This document shows, piece by piece, positions 6,879-15,163 of a DNA stretch of 64,000 nucleotides. Each line of letters begins with the position of its first letter. The stretch's first letter is position 1. Source of the stretch: Cupriavidus pinatubonensis (GTDB lineage: Bacteria > Pseudomonadota > Gammaproteobacteria > Burkholderiales > Burkholderiaceae); assembly GCF_019602855.1 (NCBI RefSeq), contig NZ_CP080767.1, positions 3,100,001-3,164,000 of the forward strand, in the 5' to 3' direction. The notes under the pieces are model-generated. The model searched no databases and had not been told where the DNA came from. It saw only the letters and a program-made list of their open reading frames with translations. The translations under genes were made by a program, and so were the position numbers.

Positions 6879-9770
6879 ATGTCCGACGACAAACGCGCCA
6901 AGCCCGAGAAAAGCAAGTATCCGGTCAACCTGCTGGACACCACCTTCCCGATGCGCGGCGACCTGCCCAAGCGTGAACCGCAGTGGGTCAAGCAGTGGCA
7001 GGACAAGCAGCTCTACAAGAAAATCCGCGCGGCCCGCAAGGGTGCGAAGAAGTTCGTGCTGCACGACGGCCCCCCGTACGCCAACGGCGACATCCACATC
7101 GGCCACGCGGTCAACAAGGTCCTCAAGGACATGATCGTCAAGGCGCGCGGACTGAGCGGCCTGGACGCCGTCTACGTGCCGGGCTGGGACTGCCACGGCA
7201 TGCCGATCGAGATCCAGATCGAGAAGCAGTTCGGCAAGGGCCTCCCCGTGCAGGAAGTCCAGGCCAAAGCGCGCGCCTATGCCACCGAGCAGATCAAGCG
7301 CCAGATGGTGGACTTCGAGCGCCTGGGCGTGCTCGGCGACTGGGGCCACCCGTACCTGACCATGAACTACAGCAACGAGGCCGACGAACTCCGCGCCCTT
7401 GGCAAGATCATGGAAAAGGGCTATGTGTTCCGCGGCCTGAAGCCGGTGAACTGGTGCTTTGACTGCGGCTCGGCGCTGGCCGAGGCAGAGGTTGAGTACA
7501 AGGACAAGGTCGACCTGTCGATCGACGTGGGCTTCCCGTTCGCCGAGACGGACAAGCTGGCGCACGCGTTCAAGCTTTCGATCGAGCAGCTCAACGCCAA
7601 GCCCGGCTGGATCGTGATCTGGACCACCACGCCGTGGACGATCCCGAGCAACCAGGCGCTCAATGTGCACCCGGAAGTGGAATACGCGCTGGTCGACACG
7701 CCGCGCGGCTACCTGATCCTGGCAACCGAGCGCGTCGAGGAACAGCTCAAGATCTACGAACTCGAAGGCAAGGTCGTGGCGACCACCACGGGCGCCGCGC
7801 TGTCGGAGATCCGTTTCCACCATCCGCTGGCCAAGATGGACACCGGCTATGACCGCCTGTCGCCGATCTACCTCGGCGACTACGTGACCACCGACACCGG
7901 CTCGGGCATCGTGCACTCGGCCCCGGCCTACGGCGTGGAAGACTTCCAGTCGTGCAAGGCGCACGGCATGAGTGACCACGACATCATCAGCCCCGTGATG
8001 GGCAACGGCGTGTACGCCGGCACGCTGCCGCTGTTCGGCGGCCTGTCGATCTGGGACGCGAACCCCAAGATCGTCGAGGTGCTGAAGGCGTCCGGCAATC
8101 TGTTCAACTCGCACAAGTACACCCACAGCTACATGCACTGCTGGCGTCATAAGACGCCGATCATCTACCGCGCCACGTCGCAGTGGTTCGCGGGCATGGA
8201 CGTGGATCCGGTCGAGCAGGACGGCAAGGCCGTGCCGACGCTGCGCGAAACCGCGCTGGCCGGCATCGAAGCCACCGAGTTCTACCCGTCGTGGGGCAAG
8301 CAGCGCCTGCACAACATGATCGCCAACCGCCCGGACTGGACGCTGTCGCGCCAGCGCCAGTGGGGCGTGCCGATGGCCTTTTTCGTGCACAAGGAAACCG
8401 GCGCGCTGCATCCGCGTACGGCCGAGTTGCTCGAAGAAGTCGCCAGGCGCGTCGAGCAGCATGGTATCGAAGCGTGGCAAACGCTCGACCCGAAGGACGT
8501 GCTCGGCGACGAGGCCGACCAGTACGAAAAGAACCGCGACACGCTCGACGTGTGGTTCGATTCGGGCACCACGCACTGGACCGTGATCCGCGGCTCGCAC
8601 CGCGACGACCTGTACGATCCGTCCGCCGATGAAGCCGACGGCCGCCTTGCGGACCTGTACCTGGAAGGCTCGGACCAGCACCGTGGCTGGTTCCACTCGT
8701 CGCTGCTGACGGCCTCGATGCTGTACGGCAAGCCGCCCTACAAGGCGCTGCTGACACACGGCTTCACCGTGGACGGCGAAGGCCGCAAGATGTCGAAGTC
8801 GGTCGGCAACACTGTGTCGCCGCAGGACATCGCCAACAAGATGGGCGCCGAGATCATCCGCCTGTGGGTGGCCTCGACCGACTACTCGGGCGAGCTGTCG
8901 ATCTCCGACGAGATCCTGAAGCGCGTGGTGGAAAGCTATCGCCGCATCCGCAACACGCTGCGCTTCCTGCTGTCGAATCTGTCTGACTATGACCACAGCA
9001 AGCATGCGCTGCCGGCTTCGGAATGGCTCGAGATCGACCGCTACGCCGTGGCGCTGACCGAGCGCCTGCAGAAGGAAGTGCTGTCGCACTACGACTCGTA
9101 CGAGTTCCACCCGGTGGTCGCCAAGCTGCAGACGTTCTGCTCCGAAGACCTGGGCGGCTTCTACCTGGACGTGCTGAAGGACCGCCTCTACACCACCGCA
9201 GCGGACTCGAAGGCCCGCCGCGCGGCGCAGAACGCGCTCTATCACATCACGCAGGCCATGCTGCACTGGATGGCGCCGTTCCTGTCGTTCACGGCCGAGG
9301 AAGCCTGGCAGGTGTTCGCGCACGGCACCGGTCACACCGACACCATCTTCACGAGCACGTACTACACGCTGCCCGAAGTGGACCAGGCCGACGACCTGCT
9401 GCAGAAATGGCACAGCCTGCGCGAAGTCCGCGCGGAAGTCACGAAGCAGCTCGAGGCGGTGCGCGTGGAAGGCGCGATCGGTTCGTCGCTGCAGGCTGAG
9501 GTCAACATCCAGGCCGGAGGCCCGGTGCTGGCCGCGCTGCAGAGCCTGGAGGACGACCTGCGCTTCGTGCTGCTGACTTCTGCGGCAACGGTTACGCCGG
9601 CGCCCGAAGCCGGCGACCTGCTGGTCACCGTGACGGCATCGACACATGCTAAATGCGAGCGCTGCTGGCACTACCGCGCCGACGTCGGACAGAATCCGGA
9701 CCATCCGACCCTCTGCGGCCGCTGCGACAGCAATCTGTTCGGCGCCGGTGAACACAGGAGCCATGCCTGA
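6879..9770 (+). CDS. ileS: isoleucyl-tRNA synthetase
   Basis: A class I aminoacyl-tRNA synthetase of 963 residues that charges tRNA-Ile and edits Val. HIGH is at residues 73-76 (in NGDIHIGHA) and KMSKS at about 637-641. The CP1 editing domain lies between them (WTTTPWTIPSN). The C-terminal zinc finger is complete, with CERCWHYR and CGRCD. The ATG at 6879 gives the conserved start MSDDKRAK. Longer upstream frames would run back into ribF. The stop codon shares one base with the lspA start (TGATG), so the two are translationally coupled. Confidence 0.97.
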   Translation: MSDDKRAKPEKSKYPVNLLDTTFPMRGDLPKREPQWVKQWQDKQLYKKIRAARKGAKKFVLHDGPPYANGDIHIGHAVNKVLKDMIVKARGLSGLDAVYVPGWDCHGMPIEIQIEKQFGKGLPVQEVQAKARAYATEQIKRQMVDFERLGVLGDWGHPYLTMNYSNEADELRALGKIMEKGYVFRGLKPVNWCFDCGSALAEAEVEYKDKVDLSIDVGFPFAETDKLAHAFKLSIEQLNAKPGWIVIWTTTPWTIPSNQALNVHPEVEYALVDTPRGYLILATERVEEQLKIYELEGKVVATTTGAALSEIRFHHPLAKMDTGYDRLSPIYLGDYVTTDTGSGIVHSAPAYGVEDFQSCKAHGMSDHDIISPVMGNGVYAGTLPLFGGLSIWDANPKIVEVLKASGNLFNSHKYTHSYMHCWRHKTPIIYRATSQWFAGMDVDPVEQDGKAVPTLRETALAGIEATEFYPSWGKQRLHNMIANRPDWTLSRQRQWGVPMAFFVHKETGALHPRTAELLEEVARRVEQHGIEAWQTLDPKDVLGDEADQYEKNRDTLDVWFDSGTTHWTVIRGSHRDDLYDPSADEADGRLADLYLEGSDQHRGWFHSSLLTASMLYGKPPYKALLTHGFTVDGEGRKMSKSVGNTVSPQDIANKMGAEIIRLWVASTDYSGELSISDEILKRVVESYRRIRNTLRFLLSNLSDYDHSKHALPASEWLEIDRYAVALTERLQKEVLSHYDSYEFHPVVAKLQTFCSEDLGGFYLDVLKDRLYTTAADSKARRAAQNALYHITQAMLHWMAPFLSFTAEEAWQVFAHGTGHTDTIFTSTYYTLPEVDQADDLLQKWHSLREVRAEVTKQLEAVRVEGAIGSSLQAEVNIQAGGPVLAALQSLEDDLRFVLLTSAATVTPAPEAGDLLVTVTASTHAKCERCWHYRADVGQNPDHPTLCGRCDSNLFGAGEHRSHA

Positions 9771-10300
9771 TGGCATCGACCACGTCCCGTTCCGCCCGCC
9801 CCGCGCGGCGCAATAACAAGGCGTCGGGCAACACCACGCCACTGCTGTGGATGGCGTTCGCCCTGCTGGTGGTGGTGCTGGACCAGTTCTTCAAGATCGT
9901 CATCGTGCGTACGTTCACGTACGGCGAATCGCGCCCGGTGACGCGCTTTTTCAACCTGGTCCTGGTGTACAACAAGGGCGCAGCGTTCAGCTTCCTGGCC
10001 GACGCCGGCGGCTGGCAGCGCTGGTTCTTCACCGGGCTCGGCCTCGTGGTCGGCGCGTTCATCGTCTGGCTGCTGTACCGCCATACGGGTCAGAAGCTGT
10101 TCTGCTTCGCTGTGTCGCTGATCCTCGGCGGCGCAGTGGGCAATGTGGTCGACCGCGTGGTCTACGGCCACGTGATCGACTTCCTCGATTTCTACGTGCG
10201 CAACTACCACTGGCCGGCGTTCAACGTGGCCGACTGCGCCATTACCGTGGGTGCGGTGCTGCTGATCGTCGACGAGCTGCGGCGCGTGCGCAAGCACTAA
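9770..10300 (+). CDS. lspA: lipoprotein signal peptidase (signal peptidase II)
   Basis: LspA cleaves the signal peptide of diacylglyceryl-modified prolipoproteins in the inner membrane. The 176-residue protein has four hydrophobic segments. The catalytic aspartates are Asp137 in GHVIDFLDF and Asp155 in FNVADCAITVG, and the preceding conserved stretch is GNVVDR. A basic N-terminal extension of about 20 residues (ARPARRNNK) precedes the first helix. It is coupled to ileS by the TGATG overlap, the classic ileS-lspA pair. Confidence 0.96.
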   Translation: MASTTSRSARPARRNNKASGNTTPLLWMAFALLVVVLDQFFKIVIVRTFTYGESRPVTRFFNLVLVYNKGAAFSFLADAGGWQRWFFTGLGLVVGAFIVWLLYRHTGQKLFCFAVSLILGGAVGNVVDRVVYGHVIDFLDFYVRNYHWPAFNVADCAITVGAVLLIVDELRRVRKH

Positions 10301-10307
10301 GCCGCCG

Positions 10308-10331
10308 CCGGCAGCCTGCGCAGGCTGCCGG
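10308..10331. repeat. perfect 24-bp palindrome between lspA and coaBC
   Basis: CCGGCAGCCTGC is followed directly by its own reverse complement. As RNA it would form a strong hairpin 7 bases after the lspA stop codon. No U-run follows in either direction, so it is at most a partial terminator. TATCAT (10332-10337) follows immediately and could be a -10 box for coaBC. Confidence 0.45.
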
Positions 10332-10366
10332 TATCATGCCGAAACCCAATCTCTGACGAGCCTTCC

Positions 10367-11569
10367 ATGGATTTGCGCGGCAAGCACATCGTTCTCGGCC
10401 TGACCGGCGGCATCGCCTGCTACAAGTCGGCCGAACTGGTCCGCCTGCTGACCAAGGCCGGCGCCACGGTTCAAGTGGCGATGACCGAGGCGGCGACCCA
10501 TTTCATCACCCCGGTCACGATGCAGGCCCTGTCGGGCCGCCCGGTGTTCCTGTCGCAGTGGGATGCGCGCGTCGACAACAACATGGCGCACATCGATCTC
10601 TCGCGCGAGGCCGATGCCATCGTGATCGCGCCAGCATCGACGGACTTCCTCGCCAAGCTGGCCAACGGGCTCTGCGACGATTTGCTGACCACGCTGTGCA
10701 TTGCGCGCGACTGTCCGCTGCTCGTGGCACCGGCCATGAACCGCCAGATGTGGGCCGCTGCGCCGACGCAACGCAATGCGGCGCAACTCCGTGCCGATGG
10801 CGTCGTCATCCTCGGCCCCGGCAGCGGCGATCAGGCCTGCGGCGAAGTCGGCGACGGCCGCATGCTGGAGCCCGAAGAGCTGGTCGACGACATCATCGCG
10901 TTCTTCCAGCCCAAGCCGCTGGCAGGCAAGCGCGTGCTGATCACCGCGGGCCCGACGTTCGAAGCGATCGACCCGGTACGCGGCATCACCAACCTGTCGT
11001 CGGGCAAGATGGGCTTTTCGATCGCGCGCGCCGCGCGCGAAGCCGGTGCCGACGTGCGGCTGGTCTCCGGCCCGACTGGCCTGCCCACGCCGCGCGGCGT
11101 AGTGCGCAGCGATGTGCGCAGCGCCCAGCAGATGCATGACTCGGTGCTGGCCCAGTTGCACGACGTCGACGTGTTCATTGCGGTCGCCGCCGTGGCCGAC
11201 TGGCGCCCCGCCGAGGTCGCCCAGCAGAAGCTCAAGAAGGTCAACGATACCGACACCCCGACGCTGCAGTTCGTGCAGAACCCGGATATCCTCGCCACCG
11301 TGGCGGCGCGCGCCGATGCGCCCTACTGCGTCGGCTTTGCCGCCGAGAGCGAGAACCTTGAGCAATACGGCGAGCAGAAGCGCCAGCGCAAGGGCGTGCC
11401 GCTGCTGGTTGGCAATATCGGCCACCATACCTTCGGGCTCGACGACAACGAGATCGTGCTGTTCGATGCCGCGGGCATGACGCGACTGCCGCGCGCCGAC
11501 AAGCTGACGCTGGCGCGGCAGCTTGTGGCCGCCATCGGTCAGCGCCTGCCGGGCCGTGCCCACCCCTGA
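10367..11569 (+). CDS. coaBC: bifunctional phosphopantothenoylcysteine decarboxylase / phosphopantothenate-cysteine ligase
   Basis: CoaBC joins cysteine to 4'-phosphopantothenate and decarboxylates the product, two steps of coenzyme A synthesis. The N-terminal flavoprotein half (about 1-185) has GGIACYKS, the substrate-binding APAMNRQMW and the cysteine-containing DQACGEVGDGRM. The C-terminal synthetase half has ITAGPTFEAIDPVR and NLSSGKMG, the usual CoaB motifs. The length of 400 residues is normal. The stop codon lies 5 bases before the next gene. panB, another enzyme of the pathway, is at 41958-42779. Confidence 0.96.
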   Translation: MDLRGKHIVLGLTGGIACYKSAELVRLLTKAGATVQVAMTEAATHFITPVTMQALSGRPVFLSQWDARVDNNMAHIDLSREADAIVIAPASTDFLAKLANGLCDDLLTTLCIARDCPLLVAPAMNRQMWAAAPTQRNAAQLRADGVVILGPGSGDQACGEVGDGRMLEPEELVDDIIAFFQPKPLAGKRVLITAGPTFEAIDPVRGITNLSSGKMGFSIARAAREAGADVRLVSGPTGLPTPRGVVRSDVRSAQQMHDSVLAQLHDVDVFIAVAAVADWRPAEVAQQKLKKVNDTDTPTLQFVQNPDILATVAARADAPYCVGFAAESENLEQYGEQKRQRKGVPLLVGNIGHHTFGLDDNEIVLFDAAGMTRLPRADKLTLARQLVAAIGQRLPGRAHP

Positions 11570-11574
11570 CGCGC

Positions 11575-12600
11575 ATGACTGCGAACCGACCCCGGCTGCG
11601 CCTGTCCGTGCTCGACCAGAGCCCGGTGATCGCCGGCCATACCGCGCGTGACGCGCTTGCTGCCACCATCGAACTGGCCCAGATGGCCGACGCGCTCGGC
11701 TACACGCGCTACTGGTGCGCCGAGCATCACGGCCTGCGCGGCGTCTGCAATCCGGCGCCCGAAGTCATGCTCGCGCGCATCGGCAGCGTGACGCAGCGCA
11801 TCCGGCTCGGCTCGGGTGGCGTGATGCTGCCCTACTACAGCCCGTTCAAGGTTGCCGAGCAATTCCGCATGCTCGAAGGACTGTTCCCGTACCGTATCGA
11901 CCTCGGCGTGGGCCGCGCGCCTGGCGGCGATATGCGCACTGCACAGGCTGTGGCGATGGGCCAGTATGATCGCGGCTCGCAGTTCGAGGAGCAGGTGCGT
12001 GACCTTGCATGCCTGCTGAGCGGCGAGGTCCCTTCCGGCCATCTCGCTGAAGGCGTATTGCTCCAGCCCGTCATCGATACGCGGCCCGAACTGTGGGTGC
12101 TCGGTTCGAGCGACTACGGCGGCGCACTGGCCGCAAAGCTTGGGCTGCGGTTTGCCTTTGCGCACTTCATCAACGCGCACACCGGCCACCACGTCGCGCG
12201 GCAGTATCGCGAGGACTTCCAGGAAGGCTACGAGGCCAAGCCCTACAGTGCCGCCGCGATCTTCGTGATCTGCGCCGACACTGACGCGGAGGCAGCCGAA
12301 CTCGAGCGCGCTGTCGACCTGCGCCGCCTGCAGATGGCCTACGGCGTAAACGCGCCGATTCCCTCTCTGGAACAGGCCGGAAGCCACACGCCAACCGAAC
12401 GCGACCGGCTGATCATCGAGCGCGAACGTCCGCGCACGATCTGCGGCACGCCGGAACGCGTGACCGAGCGGATGCTTGCGCTGCGCGAGCAATTCGCTGC
12501 GGACGAACTCGTCGTGCTCAGCGTGACCGCCACCTACGCCGCGCGGCTGCGTACGTACGAACTGCTCGCCGAAGCGTTCGAACTGAATTCCGAAAACTGA
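11575..12600 (+). CDS. luciferase-like (LLM class) flavin-dependent oxidoreductase
   Basis: A 341-residue protein of the bacterial luciferase-like family, FMN- or F420-type monooxygenases with a TIM-barrel fold. Supporting features are the N-terminal LSVLDQSPV, RYWCAEHH, the glycine-rich RLGSGGVMLPYYSPF and DLGVGRAPGG, all typical of the subgroup often called MsnO8-like. The substrate is unknown. It lies 5 bases after coaBC and 52 bases before dut, so it probably belongs to the same transcript, but the neighbours give no hint of its role. Confidence 0.88.
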   Translation: MTANRPRLRLSVLDQSPVIAGHTARDALAATIELAQMADALGYTRYWCAEHHGLRGVCNPAPEVMLARIGSVTQRIRLGSGGVMLPYYSPFKVAEQFRMLEGLFPYRIDLGVGRAPGGDMRTAQAVAMGQYDRGSQFEEQVRDLACLLSGEVPSGHLAEGVLLQPVIDTRPELWVLGSSDYGGALAAKLGLRFAFAHFINAHTGHHVARQYREDFQEGYEAKPYSAAAIFVICADTDAEAAELERAVDLRRLQMAYGVNAPIPSLEQAGSHTPTERDRLIIERERPRTICGTPERVTERMLALREQFAADELVVLSVTATYAARLRTYELLAEAFELNSEN

Positions 12601-12652
12601 TGTCCGGCCCGGGCAAGCTGCCCGGCCTGCGACTGACTGAACCGATCCAGAA

Positions 12653-13153
12653 ATGAGCCAACAACTGAACCCGACCGTTGAAATCAAGGTCCTCGACGCC
12701 CGCCTGAACGAGTGGGGCCTGCCCGCCTACCAGAGCGACATGGCCGCCGCCATCGACCTGCACGCCTGCGTCGATGCGCCCGTGTCCATCGCCGCGGGCA
12801 CCGCTGCGCAACTGGTGCCGGCCGGCATCGCCGTGCATATGGGCAACCCGTACATGGCCGCGACCATCGTGCCGCGCTCGGGGCTGGGCCACAAGAAGGG
12901 GCTCGTGCTCGGCAATTCGATTGGCGTGATCGATGCCGATTACCAGGGCCAGATCATGGTCAGCGTGTGGAACCGCAACGCGCCGGGTACCGAGCCGATC
13001 GTGATTCAGCCCGGCGAGCGCATCGCGCAGATGATGTTTGTGCCCGTGCTGCGCCCGGTGTTCACGACGGTAGAAGAGTTCTCGGAGAGCAGCGAGCGCG
13101 GCGCCGGCGGTTTCGGGTCGACAGGCGTGCACCACGCCAAGGCCAGCGCCTGA
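12653..13153 (+). CDS. dut: dUTP diphosphatase
   Basis: Trimeric dUTPase that hydrolyses dUTP to dUMP, keeping uracil out of DNA and feeding dTMP synthesis. The five family motifs are present, including AIDLHA, PRSGLGHKKG, GVIDADYQGQI and the C-terminal GAGGFGSTG flap that closes on the substrate. At 166 residues it is slightly longer than E. coli Dut. It follows coaBC with one gene between them, while in many proteobacteria coaBC and dut are direct neighbours. Confidence 0.97.
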   Translation: MSQQLNPTVEIKVLDARLNEWGLPAYQSDMAAAIDLHACVDAPVSIAAGTAAQLVPAGIAVHMGNPYMAATIVPRSGLGHKKGLVLGNSIGVIDADYQGQIMVSVWNRNAPGTEPIVIQPGERIAQMMFVPVLRPVFTTVEEFSESSERGAGGFGSTGVHHAKASA

Positions 13154-13174
13154 GCGCCGGCTGGCTTCAGTGCA

Positions 13175-14023
13175 TCAGTCCTGCTGCTCGAACAGCAGGG
13201 CCACACCTCCGGCGGCATCCGCCGGAATCAGTGTTTCATGCGGCCCCAAGTCCATCGCGGCAACCCCTGCGGAGCGCCATAGCTGGCGCGCCTCCGCCAG
13301 CGCGGTAGTGCGCAGGCGGATCGCCGCATAGCCGGGCACGTCGCGCCGGATATGCGACGTGCCGGTCGCGGCCGCCAGCGCCTGCGGCGTGCTGATGACC
13401 AGCGTGGCATCGTCGACCGCCAGGCTGCAGATGTGGTCGCTTAGCTGGGTCATCTCGCCGCCGGTCAGTTCGGCATACGCGCGGCCGGCCGCATCCACCA
13501 GCGACGGCGCAACCACCAGAAACATCGACGCAATCGCCTGTGCACCATTGGCGTGTCGAATCCATTCCGGCCGCCAGAGTAGTTCAGGCGTACGGTGTTC
13601 ACAGACGAAGTAGCGCGCGCCCGGCGCGTCGTCGAGCGCCGTGACGCGGAACGTGGCCGCGTACTCGCTGCCATCGTCGAGCACCACGGGACGCGAGAAC
13701 TCGATCGGGTCCGAGGTGTGCCATCCGCCCTCGCGCAGACGCGCTGCCGTTGCGAACGCATCAGCGCTCTTGCACGACATGGCCGCGCAACCGCCTCCGC
13801 GCTGCTGCGCTTCCCAGTAATACTGCCGGCTAGGATTGGGCGCGGTGACGTGCAGCAGTTCGACATAGTCGCGGGCGAGCATGATGCAGTGGTTCTGCGA
13901 ACCGAGCGTGTGGTAGCCGCGCGGCGTCAGCGTGAAGCCGAGCCGCCGCCAGGCTTGCGCGCCGGCATCGAGATCGAGACAGACCACGACGGCGTGGTCA
14001 AACATTTCTGCCTGGTTTGCCAT
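13175..14023 (-). CDS. glyoxalase-like (VOC superfamily) protein
   Basis: A 282-residue protein whose N-terminal half resembles the Glyoxalase_3-type VOC fold (FDHAVVVCLDLDAGAQAWRR, LGSQNHCIML, YVELLHV). The second half looks like a degenerate repeat of the same fold. Such proteins are metal-dependent dioxygenases, isomerases or binding proteins, and I cannot name the substrate. I chose the ATG at 14023 because it overlaps the stop of the upstream Bug protein gene by one base (TAATG). The two are therefore translationally coupled and may act on the same small molecule. Confidence 0.82.
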   Translation of the reverse strand: MANQAEMFDHAVVVCLDLDAGAQAWRRLGFTLTPRGYHTLGSQNHCIMLARDYVELLHVTAPNPSRQYYWEAQQRGGGCAAMSCKSADAFATAARLREGGWHTSDPIEFSRPVVLDDGSEYAATFRVTALDDAPGARYFVCEHRTPELLWRPEWIRHANGAQAIASMFLVVAPSLVDAAGRAYAELTGGEMTQLSDHICSLAVDDATLVISTPQALAAATGTSHIRRDVPGYAAIRLRTTALAEARQLWRSAGVAAMDLGPHETLIPADAAGGVALLFEQQD

Positions 14024-15042
14024 TACTCGAACTGGATATTGGCCTTGCGTGCCACGGCCTGCCACTTGTCGTGCTCGTGCCGCACGAGGTTGCCAAGCTC
14101 AGCGGGGCTGCCCCCGACGATTTCGAAGCCCTGCGCTGCCAGTGCATCGACCACGCGCGGCTGGTGCAGTGATTCCACGAGTGCGTCATGGATCCGGCTC
14201 ACGGTGGCGGGCGCCATGCCCGCCGGGCCGAACACGCCGATCCATGAGTACGCTTCAAACCCGCGCACGCCCTGCTCCGCCACGGTCGGCACCTGCGGCA
14301 ACTGCTTCAGGCGGCTGGTGCCAGTGACACCGAGCACCTTGATGGTTTTGGCCGCCACATGGGCCTGCACGGCTGCGTAACTGCTGAAGAAGATATCGAC
14401 CTCGTTCGATAGCACCGCCTGCACGGCCGGCCCACCGCCCTTGTAGGGCACGTGCAGCATGTGCACGCCGGCTTCGGTCGCCAGCGCTTCGGCGGCAAGC
14501 TGGTTCAGGCTGCCGATACCGGACGAGGCATAGCGCACGCCGTCGTGCTTCGCCTTGGCGAGCGCGATCAGCTCGCGCACATTCGACGCGGGCAGGGCCG
14601 GATTGGCGGCGATCACCAGCGGGAAACGCACGAGCTGCGAAATCGGCGTGAAGTCGCGGAAGGTGTCGTAGGGAAGCTGCTTGTAGGCAAACGGGTTGAT
14701 GGCGTGGGTGTCGAACGCCATCAACAGCGTATTGCCATCCGGCTTGGCCCGGGCCACCGAACTCGAGGCGAGCAGGCCGCCCGCGCCTGGCTTGTTGTCG
14801 ACCACAACCGTCTGGCCCAGCAAGGATTTCAGGCCCGGCTGAAGCTGACGCGCCACGATGTCGACGCTGCCACCGGGCGGGAACGGCAGGACCATCGCGA
14901 TCAGACGGCCGTTCATGGGCAATTCGGCGGGCGCGCTGGCAGCAGTGGCAGCAACGGCTTGCACCGCGGTCAGGGGCGTGGCGGCCAGCGGCAGCGCTTT
15001 GAGCAGCATGCGGCGCAGCCGCGTGCGATCGGGACGGGACAT
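14023..15042 (-). CDS. Bug/TctC-family periplasmic solute-binding protein
   Basis: A 339-residue protein of the tripartite tricarboxylate transporter binding-protein (Bug) family, which is greatly expanded in Burkholderiales. It starts with a Tat-like or basic signal peptide (RLRRMLLKALPLAATPL, probable cleavage after about residue 32-37). The mature protein has the family motifs VLPFPPGGSVDIVAR, VDNKPGAGG and VPYKGGGPA. No TctA or TctB membrane component is adjacent, which is usual for orphan Bug proteins. The ligand is unknown, typically a carboxylate. The ATG at 15042 gives the only sensible signal peptide. Confidence 0.92.
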   Translation of the reverse strand: MSRPDRTRLRRMLLKALPLAATPLTAVQAVAATAASAPAELPMNGRLIAMVLPFPPGGSVDIVARQLQPGLKSLLGQTVVVDNKPGAGGLLASSSVARAKPDGNTLLMAFDTHAINPFAYKQLPYDTFRDFTPISQLVRFPLVIAANPALPASNVRELIALAKAKHDGVRYASSGIGSLNQLAAEALATEAGVHMLHVPYKGGGPAVQAVLSNEVDIFFSSYAAVQAHVAAKTIKVLGVTGTSRLKQLPQVPTVAEQGVRGFEAYSWIGVFGPAGMAPATVSRIHDALVESLHQPRVVDALAAQGFEIVGGSPAELGNLVRHEHDKWQAVARKANIQFE

Positions 15043-15080
15043 CGGGCTTTCAGGAAGGGGCAGCTGGCAGCTGCCTGGAC

Positions 15081-15109
15081 AAAAACAAAGGGCGGCATTT
15101 CTGCCGCCC
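15081..15109 (-). terminator. intrinsic terminator after clpA
   Basis: Read on the minus strand, GGGCGGCA and TGCCGCCC pair around a short loop and are followed by TTTGTTTTT. It lies about 55 bases after the clpA stop codon and 38 bases before the Bug gene start, separating the two units. Confidence 0.8.
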
Positions 15110-15163
15110 CTGTATTTTGCCCGAGGATGGCCGCAATTGCAGACAATGTCCTCGCGCGCCCGC

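Noticed and set aside
6783..9842. A long open frame on the minus strand opposite ileS
   Set aside because: Its composition is typical of an antisense shadow (Arg, Val, His, Gln-rich), and the plus strand encodes an unmistakable isoleucyl-tRNA synthetase.
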